From positions 1 through 64,000 of the IMG/VR virus record IMGVR_UViG_3300009514_000888: DNA of 64,000 bases. One strand, 5' to 3'. How positions within the stretch are numbered: position 1 is the first letter of the stretch; each line of letters starts with the position of its first letter. The translations under genes were made by a program, and so were the position numbers. The notes under the pieces are model-generated. The model was not told where the DNA came from. It saw only the letters and a program-made list of their open reading frames with translations, and searched no databases. Source of the stretch: a virus. Below are positions 24,624-32,486 of this stretch, one piece after another.

Positions 24624-25115
24624 ATGAGTGAAGACCAAAACAAATATGCTGTGCCTATTAAGGCCGACGATATCCTTTGGAACATCCACGCCAAGCCTGT
24701 CAAGGTTGGCACCACCCCGCCCATCGGCGTAAAGCTCGAATGGGGCTGGACAGCAGGCAAGACAGAGGAAGAACTGGCAAGCTATGCCCATGATGCGCCA
24801 ACGGGCAGCGCGTCAGTCACAACAACGCTAGACTTGGCGATTGAGTTGAGAAATAAACTGAACAAGATCATCAAGGAGTATAATGTAGAGCCGGTTGACC
24901 AATGCGATAGATGTAAGGAAGAGATTTTCCCTTACGAAGAATCGGAAGATACCGCAGGGGGGACGGTTCACACAGACCAGGAGAGATGCGATCAGTTGAA
25001 GAAACTGAATGAGTCGAGCGCGAAACTGCAAAAGTTGTTTGAAGAACATCCAGAACTGTTGAATCTACAACCAGAGATAGGGACAGAAGAGGAAGAGGAG
25101 AGTCCGTTTGATTGA
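24624..25115 (+). CDS. Unrecognised protein with CxxC
   Basis: A 163-residue acidic protein. The N-terminal half has KPVKVGTTPPIGVKLEWGW and reads as a small beta fold; CDRCKEEI near 93 with a later Cys (near 121) may bind zinc; the rest is a charged helix ending in a Glu-rich tail. No family recognised. It starts 16 bases after the tRNA candidate. Confidence 0.6.
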   Translation: MSEDQNKYAVPIKADDILWNIHAKPVKVGTTPPIGVKLEWGWTAGKTEEELASYAHDAPTGSASVTTTLDLAIELRNKLNKIIKEYNVEPVDQCDRCKEEIFPYEESEDTAGGTVHTDQERCDQLKKLNESSAKLQKLFEEHPELLNLQPEIGTEEEEESPFD

Positions 25116-25143
25116 CATAGGACATAGAACAAAGGAAGCAGTC

Positions 25144-25500
25144 ATGATTCCAGCAATTGGCAAAAGCACTTTGCTCGGTTTTCGGTATCAACTGGTTGGC
25201 TTTCTTTTCATGGACAACCCGATGAATTGTCACGGCAAGGTCGAAGTTACTTTTTTTAAGCAAGACAGTAGCAGTGACTTGTACTTGATTTGCCTTAGTG
25301 AAGTCACGAAAGATCAAGCCAAGACATATGCGGAGATTCTGAAAAATAAGTTGGGAGAGATGGTTGCGGCCGAAGAAGTAATTCCGTATGTTCAGCGCAG
25401 TTTGGGAGACGTGGAGTATGAGGCTTTTCAGGGCTTGATGGAAGCATCTTTCGCTTTGAAAATAGAATGGAGTAGCCCGACTGCCAGCAAAGATAGGTAA
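25144..25500 (+). CDS. Unrecognised protein
   Basis: A 118-residue protein. ATG 25144 has AAAGGAAG upstream and is chosen over the TTG at 25108 that would overlap the previous gene. Begins MIPAIGKSTLLGFRYQL. Mixed alpha/beta, one helix near the middle, no recognised motif. Confidence 0.55.
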   Translation: MIPAIGKSTLLGFRYQLVGFLFMDNPMNCHGKVEVTFFKQDSSSDLYLICLSEVTKDQAKTYAEILKNKLGEMVAAEEVIPYVQRSLGDVEYEAFQGLMEASFALKIEWSSPTASKDR

Positions 25501-25576
25501 TGTTGAAAACATAGCAGCCTATTGACGAGCAGGCATCGTTTTCTCTGTATGCTAAAGCATTGGGAAGGCTTTCTCG

Positions 25577-25999
25577 ATGACGACGTTCCAGATTAACGGG
25601 CAAACGATTGAGTTCGATGAGACTCTTTCTTATGCCGATTTTTGGGTCGATGGATCAAGTTATGTGTTTGCTTGGATTCAATGGGACAAAATACTCACGG
25701 CATTATCAGAGGGCAGAGAATGGGACGCAGGAATACGCAGGTTTGTTAAATTGCTTTCCAGATGGGTTCACGAGGCTCCCAGGAAGCGTGTCTATCGCGG
25801 CTTGAAGATGTCTGGCGTAACGGTGGTGAGCTCTGAATTTTTCTTTGAGCAGCAGGGAGGGGATGAGATGATTAACTCACTGGAAAACACTGGCAAATTT
25901 GCGGTTAGGCTCCTGGAGGTTTACGACGAGAGTCCAATGGAACCGATAAAACATGAAGGGAGAAACCCGATTCGCGTAGATCAATTAAAGATAGAATAG
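25577..25999 (+). CDS. Unrecognised protein
   Basis: A 140-residue protein rich in Trp, Phe and Glu (TTFQINGQTIEFDETLSY at the start). The opening reads as a beta hairpin. No family recognised. Its TAG stop supplies the first base of the following tRNA-Ser, so gene and tRNA abut. GGGAAGG lies upstream of the ATG. Confidence 0.55.
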   Translation: MTTFQINGQTIEFDETLSYADFWVDGSSYVFAWIQWDKILTALSEGREWDAGIRRFVKLLSRWVHEAPRKRVYRGLKMSGVTVVSSEFFFEQQGGDEMINSLENTGKFAVRLLEVYDESPMEPIKHEGRNPIRVDQLKIE

Positions 26000-26089
26000 G
26001 ACAGGTGGCCGAGTGGCTGAAGGCAACGGTTTGCTAAACCGTCGTAGGGGGTATTCCTCCTACCGCGGGTTCGAATCCCGCCCTGTCCG
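25999..26089 (+). tRNA. tRNA-Ser (GCT)
   Basis: Canonical class II tRNA: acceptor GGACAGG/CCTGTCC, anticodon stem ACGGT/ACCGT with loop TTGCTAA (anticodon GCT), long variable arm (GTAGGGGG with CCTCCTAC), T-arm GCGGG-TTCGAAT-CCCGC, discriminator G as expected for serine. Confidence 0.95.
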
Positions 26090-26115
26090 TTGTCCAGGAA
26101 GCGCATAATATTTTC

Positions 26116-26382
26116 ATGCCAGAAAAAGAAAGGCAACCTCCCCTGAACGACGGCGACCTGTTCCGAGTGTCAGCTCGGCGCAATGGGAAATGGAATGCAT
26201 ACGTTGGTCGCGTTATTAGCAAAGCAGAGCAGACATTTGAGACTGTTTGGATGACTGACTTCGTCTATGATACGGAAGCAGAAGCCGAGCAGGCTATAGA
26301 AGACGCAGTCAACAAGGCGCGGGCGAAAGAATGGGGTTGGAATGACAATATAACCGGGAAGGTTGATCAAGACGGAGAGTAA
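26116..26382 (+). CDS. Unrecognised small protein
   Basis: An 88-residue charged protein with ATG 26116 after ATATTTTC; the ribosome-binding site is weak. GDLFRVSARRNGKWNAYVG suggests a beta-strand core, then an Ala/Glu-rich helix. The last codons and stop overlap the first bases of the next tRNA. Confidence 0.55.
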   Translation: MPEKERQPPLNDGDLFRVSARRNGKWNAYVGRVISKAEQTFETVWMTDFVYDTEAEAEQAIEDAVNKARAKEWGWNDNITGKVDQDGE

Positions 26383-26458
26383 ACTAGCGAGGCGCTAGCT
26401 CCGGTTGGAAGCCGGATGGAGCTGAAATACGCTTACGGATCGTGACCGTTGCTCTCCT
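26374..26458 (+). tRNA. tRNA-Ser (GGA), unusual 8/4 fold
   Basis: Anticodon stem TCCGG/CCGGA with loop TTGGAAG gives GGA (26407-26409). The acceptor stem is 8 bp (26374-26381 with 26450-26457) and the T-stem 4 bp (ACGG/CCGT) with T-loop ATCGTGA. The D-arm is CTAGC-GAGGC-GCTAG, the same 5-base loop as in the CGA tRNA at 23648. A is found where U8 is invariant. Long variable arm. Five T follow. The shared odd features support a real class rather than decay. Confidence 0.75.
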
Positions 26459-26481
26459 TTTTCATTACTTTTGGACAGGAT

Positions 26482-26709
26482 ATGGCCATGATGAAAGAAG
26501 AAGATATCCAAACCGCTGACGATCTTCTGTCCTACATTCTTGAGTTTCAGGATGTGATATATGTGCGAGAGCAAGTCAATGGGAAATGGGGATCGTTTAG
26601 CCTGGAAGAGCTGCCTGATGATTTGCGTCAGAATCATGTGAATAGATTTTTGGACGAAGGGCGCATTCCTTTTCGGCTCAAGCGAGACGCTGAGCAATCA
26701 GGCGATTAA
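26482..26709 (+). CDS. Unrecognised small acidic protein
   Basis: A 75-residue protein. ATG 26482 (GGACAGGAT upstream) is preferred to an earlier in-frame codon that lies in the tRNA. Helical with DVIYVREQVNGKWGSFSLEE in the middle. The pattern of a short strand carrying NGKWG recalls the 26116 gene, so the two may be related. No function known. Confidence 0.5.
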   Translation: MAMMKEEDIQTADDLLSYILEFQDVIYVREQVNGKWGSFSLEELPDDLRQNHVNRFLDEGRIPFRLKRDAEQSGD

Positions 26710-26745
26710 TACTCCGGCATTCTGTTGAGCGGCATATATACTGAC

Positions 26746-27276
26746 ATGATTGTTCAAGAACTAGAACAAGAGGGTCACGGTTGCCCAACGTCCTGGAATT
26801 TCTTCACGGACGGCGGGCGTGCTGCATATATTCGATATCGTGGCGGTCAATTCAATCTCAACGTTCGCGCCATCGAGGGCGATCCTCAGCCCGAAGACGG
26901 CGAAAGCCTAGATTGGTTTCACATTTACAATGCCACTATCGGCGGCTGTTTTGACGGCTTCCTAGATTGGAATGTTGCTTACGAGCATATCAAAGACCTG
27001 GATGTCAAGAAAGAAATTGCTCTCGCTGTGGTAGCAATAGATGAGCATAGTCGGAAGATGCATGGGAGCGCCGAGTATCGCAGGAATTACTGGTACAAAT
27101 GGATGCGAGGCATCTGGGAGGGTATGGCGAAAACTACCAGAGAAATGAATGAGTTGAATAAACCTGGTTCGGGCGGTCATAATTATGTGCCACCCGAGGA
27201 TCAGATCGAAGAGGAAGCCATTAAACATGCCGATAAGAAAGAGGCTCAGTGGCAAGTCGAACACGATGGAAATTGA
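26746..27276 (+). CDS. Unrecognised protein
   Basis: A 176-residue protein from ATG 26746 (TTG 26725 is an alternative; neither has a strong ribosome-binding site). A Trp/Phe/Gly-rich first half (PTSWNFFTDGGRAAYIRYRG) suggests a compact alpha/beta fold, followed by a helical half ending in a charged tail. No family recognised. The stop overlaps the next gene by 11 bases. Confidence 0.55.
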   Translation: MIVQELEQEGHGCPTSWNFFTDGGRAAYIRYRGGQFNLNVRAIEGDPQPEDGESLDWFHIYNATIGGCFDGFLDWNVAYEHIKDLDVKKEIALAVVAIDEHSRKMHGSAEYRRNYWYKWMRGIWEGMAKTTREMNELNKPGSGGHNYVPPEDQIEEEAIKHADKKEAQWQVEHDGN

Positions 27277-27568
27277 AGTCATACAATTCTCCCTCCCGTA
27301 TGGCAGGCAAAAATTAGTTATATTTGATGCCCCAGATGCTTTGGAGCCCAAGTACTTATCTATACAACGTTGTGGCTGTCGCTTGACTGCCGAGGCATTG
27401 ACGACAGGACTTATCTCTTTGACCATTGAAGAGCCTAATCTGGGCGACTATATGATTCAGTTGGTGCAGAGAGTTGAGGAAATTGAGCAAACGTTCGCGG
27501 AGATGTTGGATAAATTTGATGAAAGAATGTTTGATCGCTGGGTTTCGGTGCAAGAATGGAACGAATAG
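27266..27568 (+). CDS. Unrecognised protein
   Basis: A 100-residue protein from ATG 27266, inside the end of the previous gene. Begins MEIEVIQFSLPYGR, a beta hairpin, then a helical C-terminal half. No family recognised. The last 13 bases overlap the phosphatase gene. Confidence 0.5.
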   Translation: MEIEVIQFSLPYGRQKLVIFDAPDALEPKYLSIQRCGCRLTAEALTTGLISLTIEEPNLGDYMIQLVQRVEEIEQTFAEMLDKFDERMFDRWVSVQEWNE

Positions 27569-28062
27569 ACAGGAATATACAGTTTCGAATTTTTAGTCGC
27601 CAACTCGCTGAAATTGAATCCGTGGTGAATGCCAATGCGATGATGTCGCATGTTTGGATCAGTATTCATAATACGACTGATCCTGATTTGCCCATTCCGC
27701 ATCAAAACGAGATGTGCCGAGAGGTTCTGACCCTAGGTTTTGATGATACGGATGTTGCGGGATGGATTGTCATGGGGCAAGAGATGCAACTCATGACAGA
27801 AGATCAGGCGGACCAGATTCTACAATTCATCGAAAAACACCTGGGCCATATCGGGATGATTTGCGTTCATTGTGAGGCGGGCATTTCTCGAAGCGCAGCC
27901 ACGGCAGCTGCGCTGAGCTTATTGATCAATGGACATGACTCCAATATACAGAATAGCGGCTGGTACTGCCCAAATGCGCATGTCAAAAGTTTGATTCTTC
28001 AGCGCGGAAGTGATTTGCGAACGCGATCTATCGAGCTGGGTTTCTGTTCAGACGATATATAG
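27556..28062 (+). CDS. Dual-specificity phosphatase-like protein
   Basis: A 168-residue protein. Residues 105-113 read HCEAGISRS, the CX5R active-site loop of protein tyrosine and dual-specificity phosphatases, with C106 and R112. The helix after it (AATAAALSLLING) and the preceding IGMICVHC strand fit the fold. A general-acid Asp is likely in the FDDTD loop near 62-66. It could dephosphorylate host proteins or a nucleotide-like substrate. TAG stop. Confidence 0.75.
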   Translation: MERIDRNIQFRIFSRQLAEIESVVNANAMMSHVWISIHNTTDPDLPIPHQNEMCREVLTLGFDDTDVAGWIVMGQEMQLMTEDQADQILQFIEKHLGHIGMICVHCEAGISRSAATAAALSLLINGHDSNIQNSGWYCPNAHVKSLILQRGSDLRTRSIELGFCSDDI

Positions 28063-28279
28063 TCTATGTGGAAAATGAGATGCAAAGCAATCGCTTCTCA
28101 CAAGCGGTCTGCGTGATCTTATTGCAGGCGTGTTTGCGGAGGTATGGGGTCTGGGGGTGTTGAAAAGGCCAACCAATAGAACAATTCTGTTTGGATTTCG
28201 ACCATGCTTCTGGACGGAAGTTGGATGGTTTGGGTCACTTAAGTCAAGGATTTCTCGATGATTTTTCGAAACACTACCT
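28063..28279. other. Gap with no clear gene
   Basis: In these 217 bases I see only frames shorter than 50 codons without ribosome-binding sites. One frame, 28128-28256 (VFAEVWGLGVLKRP and on), has no convincing start. No tRNA, terminator or promoter stands out. Confidence 0.4.
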
Positions 28280-28738
28280 ATGTATTGGCGAAAAATCGAG
28301 GCAGAGATCATCGGTATGAACCGTGTCTATAAACTCCGTAATAACCGGGAATTGCGAGAGTGGATTCAGGAGAGACGGAAAGTCTATATACAGGTCGTCC
28401 GGGTCAATGCCCATTTTATCGAAGAATTTGCCGGTAGCGATGTAATACAGGGGATGCTTGAGTTTCGTCCTTTAATCCCTGATTTGAGAGAAATGTCCAG
28501 GGATGCCAGGATCGTTTTGCGCCGTCTTGATATGCTGCTCGAAATCACTTCAACTCATAACAGTTTTACGGAATTTGATACGCACAAGAGCAAGGCGGAA
28601 TCGATTCACGAATCCTCGATTCGCTATCGTTCCAAATGGAATGATATTATGTCTTTGTCTGAAAAGGCGCATCGTATTCTCAATAATCAACCGGAGTCTG
28701 ACGATAAAGAAGAGGAATCTCCGCCGTTCGCAGATTAA
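28280..28738 (+). CDS. Unrecognised helical protein
   Basis: A 152-residue basic helical protein (start ATG 28280; 28316 is an alternative). DLREMSRDARIVLRRLDMLLE near 76 recalls the segment in the 4836 protein, so they may be distant paralogues. Acidic tail. No recognised family. Confidence 0.55.
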   Translation: MYWRKIEAEIIGMNRVYKLRNNRELREWIQERRKVYIQVVRVNAHFIEEFAGSDVIQGMLEFRPLIPDLREMSRDARIVLRRLDMLLEITSTHNSFTEFDTHKSKAESIHESSIRYRSKWNDIMSLSEKAHRILNNQPESDDKEEESPPFAD

Positions 28739-28762
28739 GGCTTATTGAGAAGGATGGACCGC

Positions 28763-29164
28763 ATGCCCAGACACCAATTCGCAATTCGTAAAGTAAACAC
28801 ATATCTTATCGACGACCCTGGTCCGCCTCGACGAATTGAGGAAAATGTCAAAGTGGGAGAATGCTCGCTCGATGTCCCAGAAGATATAGACCTTTCAGAC
28901 CTGCCAGATTGTTCAACTGACAAGACGTACACTGGCTACGGTTTCGTATTGGCGCAAACCTTGGACGGCCAAGTGGTTCCGCAAGAGTTACCATTTATGA
29001 TCGATGCAGAATCAATTGAAGAAGCTTTTAGCAAGTTTGAGTCTGGTATTGAGTCTAAAATTCGTGAATTAGAGAAGCAGAACCAGGGCGTTAAGCCTCC
29101 GACGCCGCAAGAATTGGCGGCTTTGTCCAGGGGGAACAATAGCGGCGGCATAATCGTGCCATGA
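28763..29164 (+). CDS. Unrecognised protein
   Basis: A 133-residue protein. ATG 28763 has GAGAAGG nine bases upstream and is preferred to the two earlier in-frame starts. It has strand-like regions early (QFAIRKVNTYLIDDPG) and a Glu/Lys helix late, ending GNNSGGIIVP. No family recognised. The stop overlaps the next ATG (ATGA). Confidence 0.55.
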   Translation: MPRHQFAIRKVNTYLIDDPGPPRRIEENVKVGECSLDVPEDIDLSDLPDCSTDKTYTGYGFVLAQTLDGQVVPQELPFMIDAESIEEAFSKFESGIESKIRELEKQNQGVKPPTPQELAALSRGNNSGGIIVP

Positions 29165-29538
29165 GCGATTTGCAGAAATTACAATTGGTTGAGCATCTGT
29201 TCAAATTGAAGAGAGTTGAGCCTGAGTGCGAGGCTTGGGTTCGTAATGCATTCCGTCTGTTGCAGGTGAAATTTCCCGATCTTTCGTTGGAGTTCTTTGA
29301 AGACCTATATACGACTTATGGACCGAGTTATCTTATCGAAAAATGGAAAGAGTTGCATTTGGAGTATTTCTCGGAAGGCGAACTCCGCAAGATGAATGAG
29401 TTCTGGGCATCGGATGTGGGCAAGAAATTGGTAATAGGAGATTATCCAGCCGAACACATCTCGGTATCTGTCCAATGGGCGCAGTCGCTGGACAGCCGTT
29501 GCGAATCAGCAGAGAGACGAAGGAGACAACCATGTTAG
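29161..29538 (+). CDS. DUF2059-like protein
   Basis: A 125-residue helical protein. The C-terminal part FSEGELRKMNEFWASDVGKK (about 70-89) matches the end of DUF2059, where an Glu-Leu-x-x-hydrophobic-x-x-Phe helix precedes a short Gly-x-Lys. DUF2059 proteins in bacteria are usually exported, but no signal peptide is seen here. The final residues overlap the next gene's ribosome-binding site. Confidence 0.55.
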   Translation: MSDLQKLQLVEHLFKLKRVEPECEAWVRNAFRLLQVKFPDLSLEFFEDLYTTYGPSYLIEKWKELHLEYFSEGELRKMNEFWASDVGKKLVIGDYPAEHISVSVQWAQSLDSRCESAERRRRQPC

Positions 29539-29861
29539 ACACGATTGATCGTTTGCGATGTCACTGGAGTCGAAATCTCACTATTTACTCAGACATCATT
29601 GATGACTTCTGCCATGCGAGCGGTTATTCACTTTGTCAAGAAGACCTGCGTATGATTCATTCGTTACGACAGAGCCAAAGGAACCTCAGCATCTTGGCTA
29701 GAAAAGCAGAAATTCTGATGCTCGCCTGCCAAGATTCAATCGCAAGAGCGTCTACATTGACAGCATCACTTCTGGAGGCTGTTAAGGGCTATCGCGATGA
29801 TCTGATCGCGTCCGACCAGAAAGCCGCTATATTGCTGGCCCGTATGCAGAATCGCACGTGA
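29532..29861 (+). CDS. Unrecognised helical protein
   Basis: A 109-residue helical protein from ATG 29532 with AAGGAG upstream. LRMIHSLRQSQRNLSILARK in the middle resembles the conserved helix of the 4836 and 28280 proteins. No recognised family. The C-terminus is a long Ala/Asp-rich helix. Confidence 0.55.
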   Translation: MLDTIDRLRCHWSRNLTIYSDIIDDFCHASGYSLCQEDLRMIHSLRQSQRNLSILARKAEILMLACQDSIARASTLTASLLEAVKGYRDDLIASDQKAAILLARMQNRT

Positions 29862-29889
29862 TTCTCCAGCATTAATCGCCTTCCCGCTA

Positions 29890-29975
29890 TAATCTAGAGG
29901 GAAGGAACCCGCCTGCCAATGCTGCTAACACGCAAGCCCTTATATGTCAATAAGTTAGCAGTTATGGCGGTCTAG
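29890..29975. other. Intergenic hairpins before the VWA gene
   Basis: Two inverted repeats fill this gap: CCTTCCC with GGGAAGG around a TATAAT (about 29879-29905), and CTGCTAAC at about 29922 with GTTAGCAG at about 29955. Neither has a T run, so they are unlikely to be terminators. The second resembles the closing helix of the structured RNA at 35846. Confidence 0.35.
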
Positions 29976-29996
29976 TATGGTTGTTTTGCGTGAATA

Positions 29997-30006
29997 CTGC
30001 TATAAT
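29997..30006 (+). promoter_or_regulatory. Extended -10 promoter
   Basis: TGCTATAATC, a TGN-TATAAT extended -10 element, lies about 15 bases before the VWA gene start. No good -35 element is seen at the usual distance, as is allowed for extended -10 promoters. Confidence 0.4.
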
Positions 30007-30021
30007 CTTTGGGAGTATCCA

Positions 30022-30777
30022 ATGAGCAGATCATTGAGCATTACGTCTACCTGGGGCTTGCAGGAATCCATCCGCCGAAGATGGGGCGAGAGAAAAGCCC
30101 CGCCTTCGCAGCCAAGGGGTGCCAAGAAAGCAACGAAACGGGTGTTGCTTGTTTTGGCCAAGGACGAAAGCCGGAGTATTCAGTCTTACCGAGTGGATAT
30201 TCAGCGTTGTATACAGGACATCATTCGGGGATGCTCGCTGGAGAAGGGGGCTGATGATTACAGGCTGATGCATATCTCTTTTGGCGACAATATACAGCAA
30301 CATCATGACTTCAAGCCGTTGAATCAGTGCCAACCAGATGATTATGTTGGACAGGAAAGAAAGTCCCGTTCGACTGCTTTGTCTGATGCGATTGTTTACG
30401 CCGTTAACTCACTGGTGGTAAAATCAGATTACATGAAAAACGATGATGTTAGCGGTATCGTGTTGGTTCTGAGCGACGGGAGATCGACCAAGTCATCGTA
30501 TAACCGGGAATACTTAAGGCGAATTATCACTAAGTCCGCCTCTAGCTCATCTCTTCGTTCCCTGAAAGTCATTTTAATCGGCGTCGGCGATGACCCGTAT
30601 GCGCAGGAGGAAATGGAAGAATTCTGTCGCGAGGCAGGGATCGCTCAATACGTATCGCTTCGTGATGTAAATCATGAGACAATTGCTATGCTGATATCCT
30701 GTGTGCACCGGAACATCATGTCGCAACGTCACGCCATGCATATCGGCAGGGAGCCCAGGAAGTTGTGCGTCGAATAG
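30022..30777 (+). CDS. VWA-domain protein
   Basis: A 251-residue protein from ATG 30022 (GGGAG upstream). VLLVLAKDESRSIQS at about 40 carries the MIDAS-type Asp-x-Ser-x-Ser, RSTALSDA near 115 the Thr of the site, and GIVLVLSDGRST near 145 the later Asp. Basic N-terminal tail. VWA domains bind protein partners through a metal ion. A strong terminator follows, so this is the end of its unit. Confidence 0.75.
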   Translation: MSRSLSITSTWGLQESIRRRWGERKAPPSQPRGAKKATKRVLLVLAKDESRSIQSYRVDIQRCIQDIIRGCSLEKGADDYRLMHISFGDNIQQHHDFKPLNQCQPDDYVGQERKSRSTALSDAIVYAVNSLVVKSDYMKNDDVSGIVLVLSDGRSTKSSYNREYLRRIITKSASSSSLRSLKVILIGVGDDPYAQEEMEEFCREAGIAQYVSLRDVNHETIAMLISCVHRNIMSQRHAMHIGREPRKLCVE

Positions 30778-30798
30778 ACAAAGCCCTTACTCTACAGA

Positions 30799-30838
30799 AG
30801 CCCTCGGATGGCATTGGTCGTCCGAGGGCTTTTTTTTT
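30799..30838 (+). terminator. Strong Rho-independent terminator
   Basis: A perfect 10-bp stem, AGCCCTCGGA (30799-30808) with TCCGAGGGCT (30821-30830), followed by eight more T. Confidence 0.95.
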
Positions 30839-30898
30839 AAGATAAGTGCTTGAGATTGTTGCATAATTGGACTGGTTCGTTACGGAAGGATACCGCCC

Positions 30899-31408
30899 AT
30901 GAAAAAGCCTACTGATGTATTGACTACGGGGCAGATTGCCAATCTTTGTCGTTGCGCCCCCAGGACTGTTGCCAAGTGGATTGACGACGGCGCACTCAAG
31001 GGTTTCCGTCTTCCAGGCTCCAAGGACCGCCGCGTAGTCCTGGTGCAATTGTTTTGCTTTATGCGCGAGCGCGGCATGCCGCTGGAATGGCTCGCGTCTA
31101 TGACAGATATTCAGGAAATCAAGAGATATTGCGACATTCACATGATTGAGGATACTGTTGAGATGGAGCCCGGACAGGCTCCGAAGGCCGTGTTGGATGT
31201 AGTTGGGGAAATTCTCATCTCGCTAAGAGAGGTCTTTGGGAAGGTGGTTACGATTAGCAAAAGGCGAGGGACTAATGCTCCGATATTAACTATAGCTGTT
31301 GAGGGAACGACCCAAACAATCACGTTGCAGCGAGAGCATGTATCGGCGATAATACCGATTCTTACTTGTTTTATGAATACTGGGCAATTGACAGAGTCCA
31401 TGGCCTAA
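30899..31408 (+). CDS. Excisionase/MerR-type helix-turn-helix protein
   Basis: A 169-residue protein. Residues 8-50 (TTGQIANLCRCAPRTVAKWI, then GFRLPGSKDRRV) form a winged helix-turn-helix of the excisionase/MerR type (HTH_17). The remainder is an alpha/beta domain of unknown role ending in a hydrophobic helix. Probably a DNA-binding regulator. GGAAGG lies before the ATG, and the gene stands alone after a strong terminator. Confidence 0.75.
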   Translation: MKKPTDVLTTGQIANLCRCAPRTVAKWIDDGALKGFRLPGSKDRRVVLVQLFCFMRERGMPLEWLASMTDIQEIKRYCDIHMIEDTVEMEPGQAPKAVLDVVGEILISLREVFGKVVTISKRRGTNAPILTIAVEGTTQTITLQREHVSAIIPILTCFMNTGQLTESMA

Positions 31409-31420
31409 AGCGAGGACAAG

Positions 31421-32029
31421 ATGGCGGACAATGATATTTATATTGGGAAGATTTGTGCTTCGTCGGACAATACCTTAGCTGTCGTAACGTCCAAAAAGCG
31501 AATACCGATCAAGGGGATGAGATGGTTTGGATTCACACTTGACGGATATCCTTGGAAAAGCCGCAATCCCAGGGTGGTCGCAGATAGCCTTAACGAATAC
31601 ATTCATCAAAAGATTGACGAGAGAGCCTTCTCTTTGCGAGATATGTATACGGACAAACTTGCTGTTGAAAAAATCAGGATACAGCGTGAACGCGATCAGC
31701 AGTTGGTAGATGCGAAAAAAGAGTGGGATAAAGAAAATGAGAAATGCATTGTTGAGGCAGCTGGCGAGATGGCGAAGATCAAACAAGAGATCGCTAATCT
31801 ACAAGCAGAGTATGCAGGCAGCGACGGCGCATGCAGCCGCTTGGTAGAACGGCAGATCAACGAAGAGCGGAAAGCTTACTTGGGCATTTTGCGCAGTTTG
31901 CTTAAGAACGCAAACAAATCTACTACAACGGCCATTGAGAGAGCGGTCGTACGCATTGACGAAAGAGCGAAAGAGCGTAAACAGAAAAGATTGGAGTCTC
32001 TAAATGCACCAGATACAATGGGTGTATGA
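31421..32029 (+). CDS. Coiled-coil protein
   Basis: A 202-residue protein, GCGAGGACAAG before the ATG. The first 60 residues form a beta fold (LAVVTSKKRIPIKGMRWFGF), the remainder long charged helices (about 75-195) likely to form a coiled coil. No family recognised. It overlaps a possible small gene at its 3' end. Confidence 0.55.
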   Translation: MADNDIYIGKICASSDNTLAVVTSKKRIPIKGMRWFGFTLDGYPWKSRNPRVVADSLNEYIHQKIDERAFSLRDMYTDKLAVEKIRIQRERDQQLVDAKKEWDKENEKCIVEAAGEMAKIKQEIANLQAEYAGSDGACSRLVERQINEERKAYLGILRSLLKNANKSTTTAIERAVVRIDERAKERKQKRLESLNAPDTMGV

Positions 32030-32090
32030 TGGCTATCTTTGGGTATTTAGCGGGACGAAGGCAGGAAACCCCACCCTTGCGGTAGGATAG
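32004..32090 (+). CDS. Possible 28-residue peptide
   Basis: ATG 32004 with TTGGAG upstream opens a 28-codon frame, MHQIQWVYDGYLWVFSGTKA onward, ending at TAG 32088. It overlaps the previous gene's end and its own end contains the repeat-like hairpin at 32066. The aromatic-rich start looks like coding sequence, but there is no independent support. Confidence 0.25.
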   Translation: MHQIQWVYDGYLWVFSGTKAGNPTLAVG

Positions 32091-32096
32091 TTCAAC
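32066..32096. repeat. Degenerate IS200/IS605-like end hairpin
   Basis: AAACCCCACCCTTGCGGTAG followed by GATAGTTCAAC. It shares CCCCACCCTTG-GGT and TTCAA with the hairpin at 60-96, but the stem has a mismatch. The likeness of the two sites 32 kb apart is clear in sequence; their identity as insertion-sequence ends is inference. Confidence 0.35.
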
Positions 32097-32111
32097 ATAT
32101 GGGGAGAGTCG

Positions 32112-32486
32112 ATGCGATACAAGTATGCGAATACGCTAAAAGCAGACTTGTATTTCTATAAGGCTCATGTCGTAAGCGTGTATGACGGGGATACGCTGAC
32201 GGCTCGAATCGATCTTGGTTTTGATACCAGCGTTCAGCATAAGCTTCGACTATCTGGCATTGATACGCCCGAGATACGGGGCAGGGATCGAGTGCAGGGT
32301 CTAAAGGTCCGAGACATAGTTCGGGAACTGGTCTTGGGCAAAGATATATTTGTGGAAACAGTTCAGGACAAACAAGGCAAATATGGAAGATATCTGGCGG
32401 TTGTTTGGTATGGCAATGGCAATGGCAATAGGTATTACTGTCTAAATGAGTTCCTTCTGGAAGAAAATCTGGCAAGGCCCTACTGA
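32112..32486 (+). CDS. Staphylococcal-nuclease-like (SNase) protein
   Basis: A 124-residue thermonuclease-fold protein. VVSVYDGDTLTARID (about 20-34) and LRLSGIDTPEIRG (about 45-57) contain the Asp, Arg and Asp of the calcium and phosphate site, and QDKQGKYGRYLAVVWY near 82 the second Arg/Tyr strand. It would cut RNA or DNA with Ca2+. No signal peptide. A short GGCAAT repeat encodes GNGNGN near residue 100, as in the NrdA tail. GGGGAGAG precedes the ATG. Confidence 0.85.
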   Translation: MRYKYANTLKADLYFYKAHVVSVYDGDTLTARIDLGFDTSVQHKLRLSGIDTPEIRGRDRVQGLKVRDIVRELVLGKDIFVETVQDKQGKYGRYLAVVWYGNGNGNRYYCLNEFLLEENLARPY

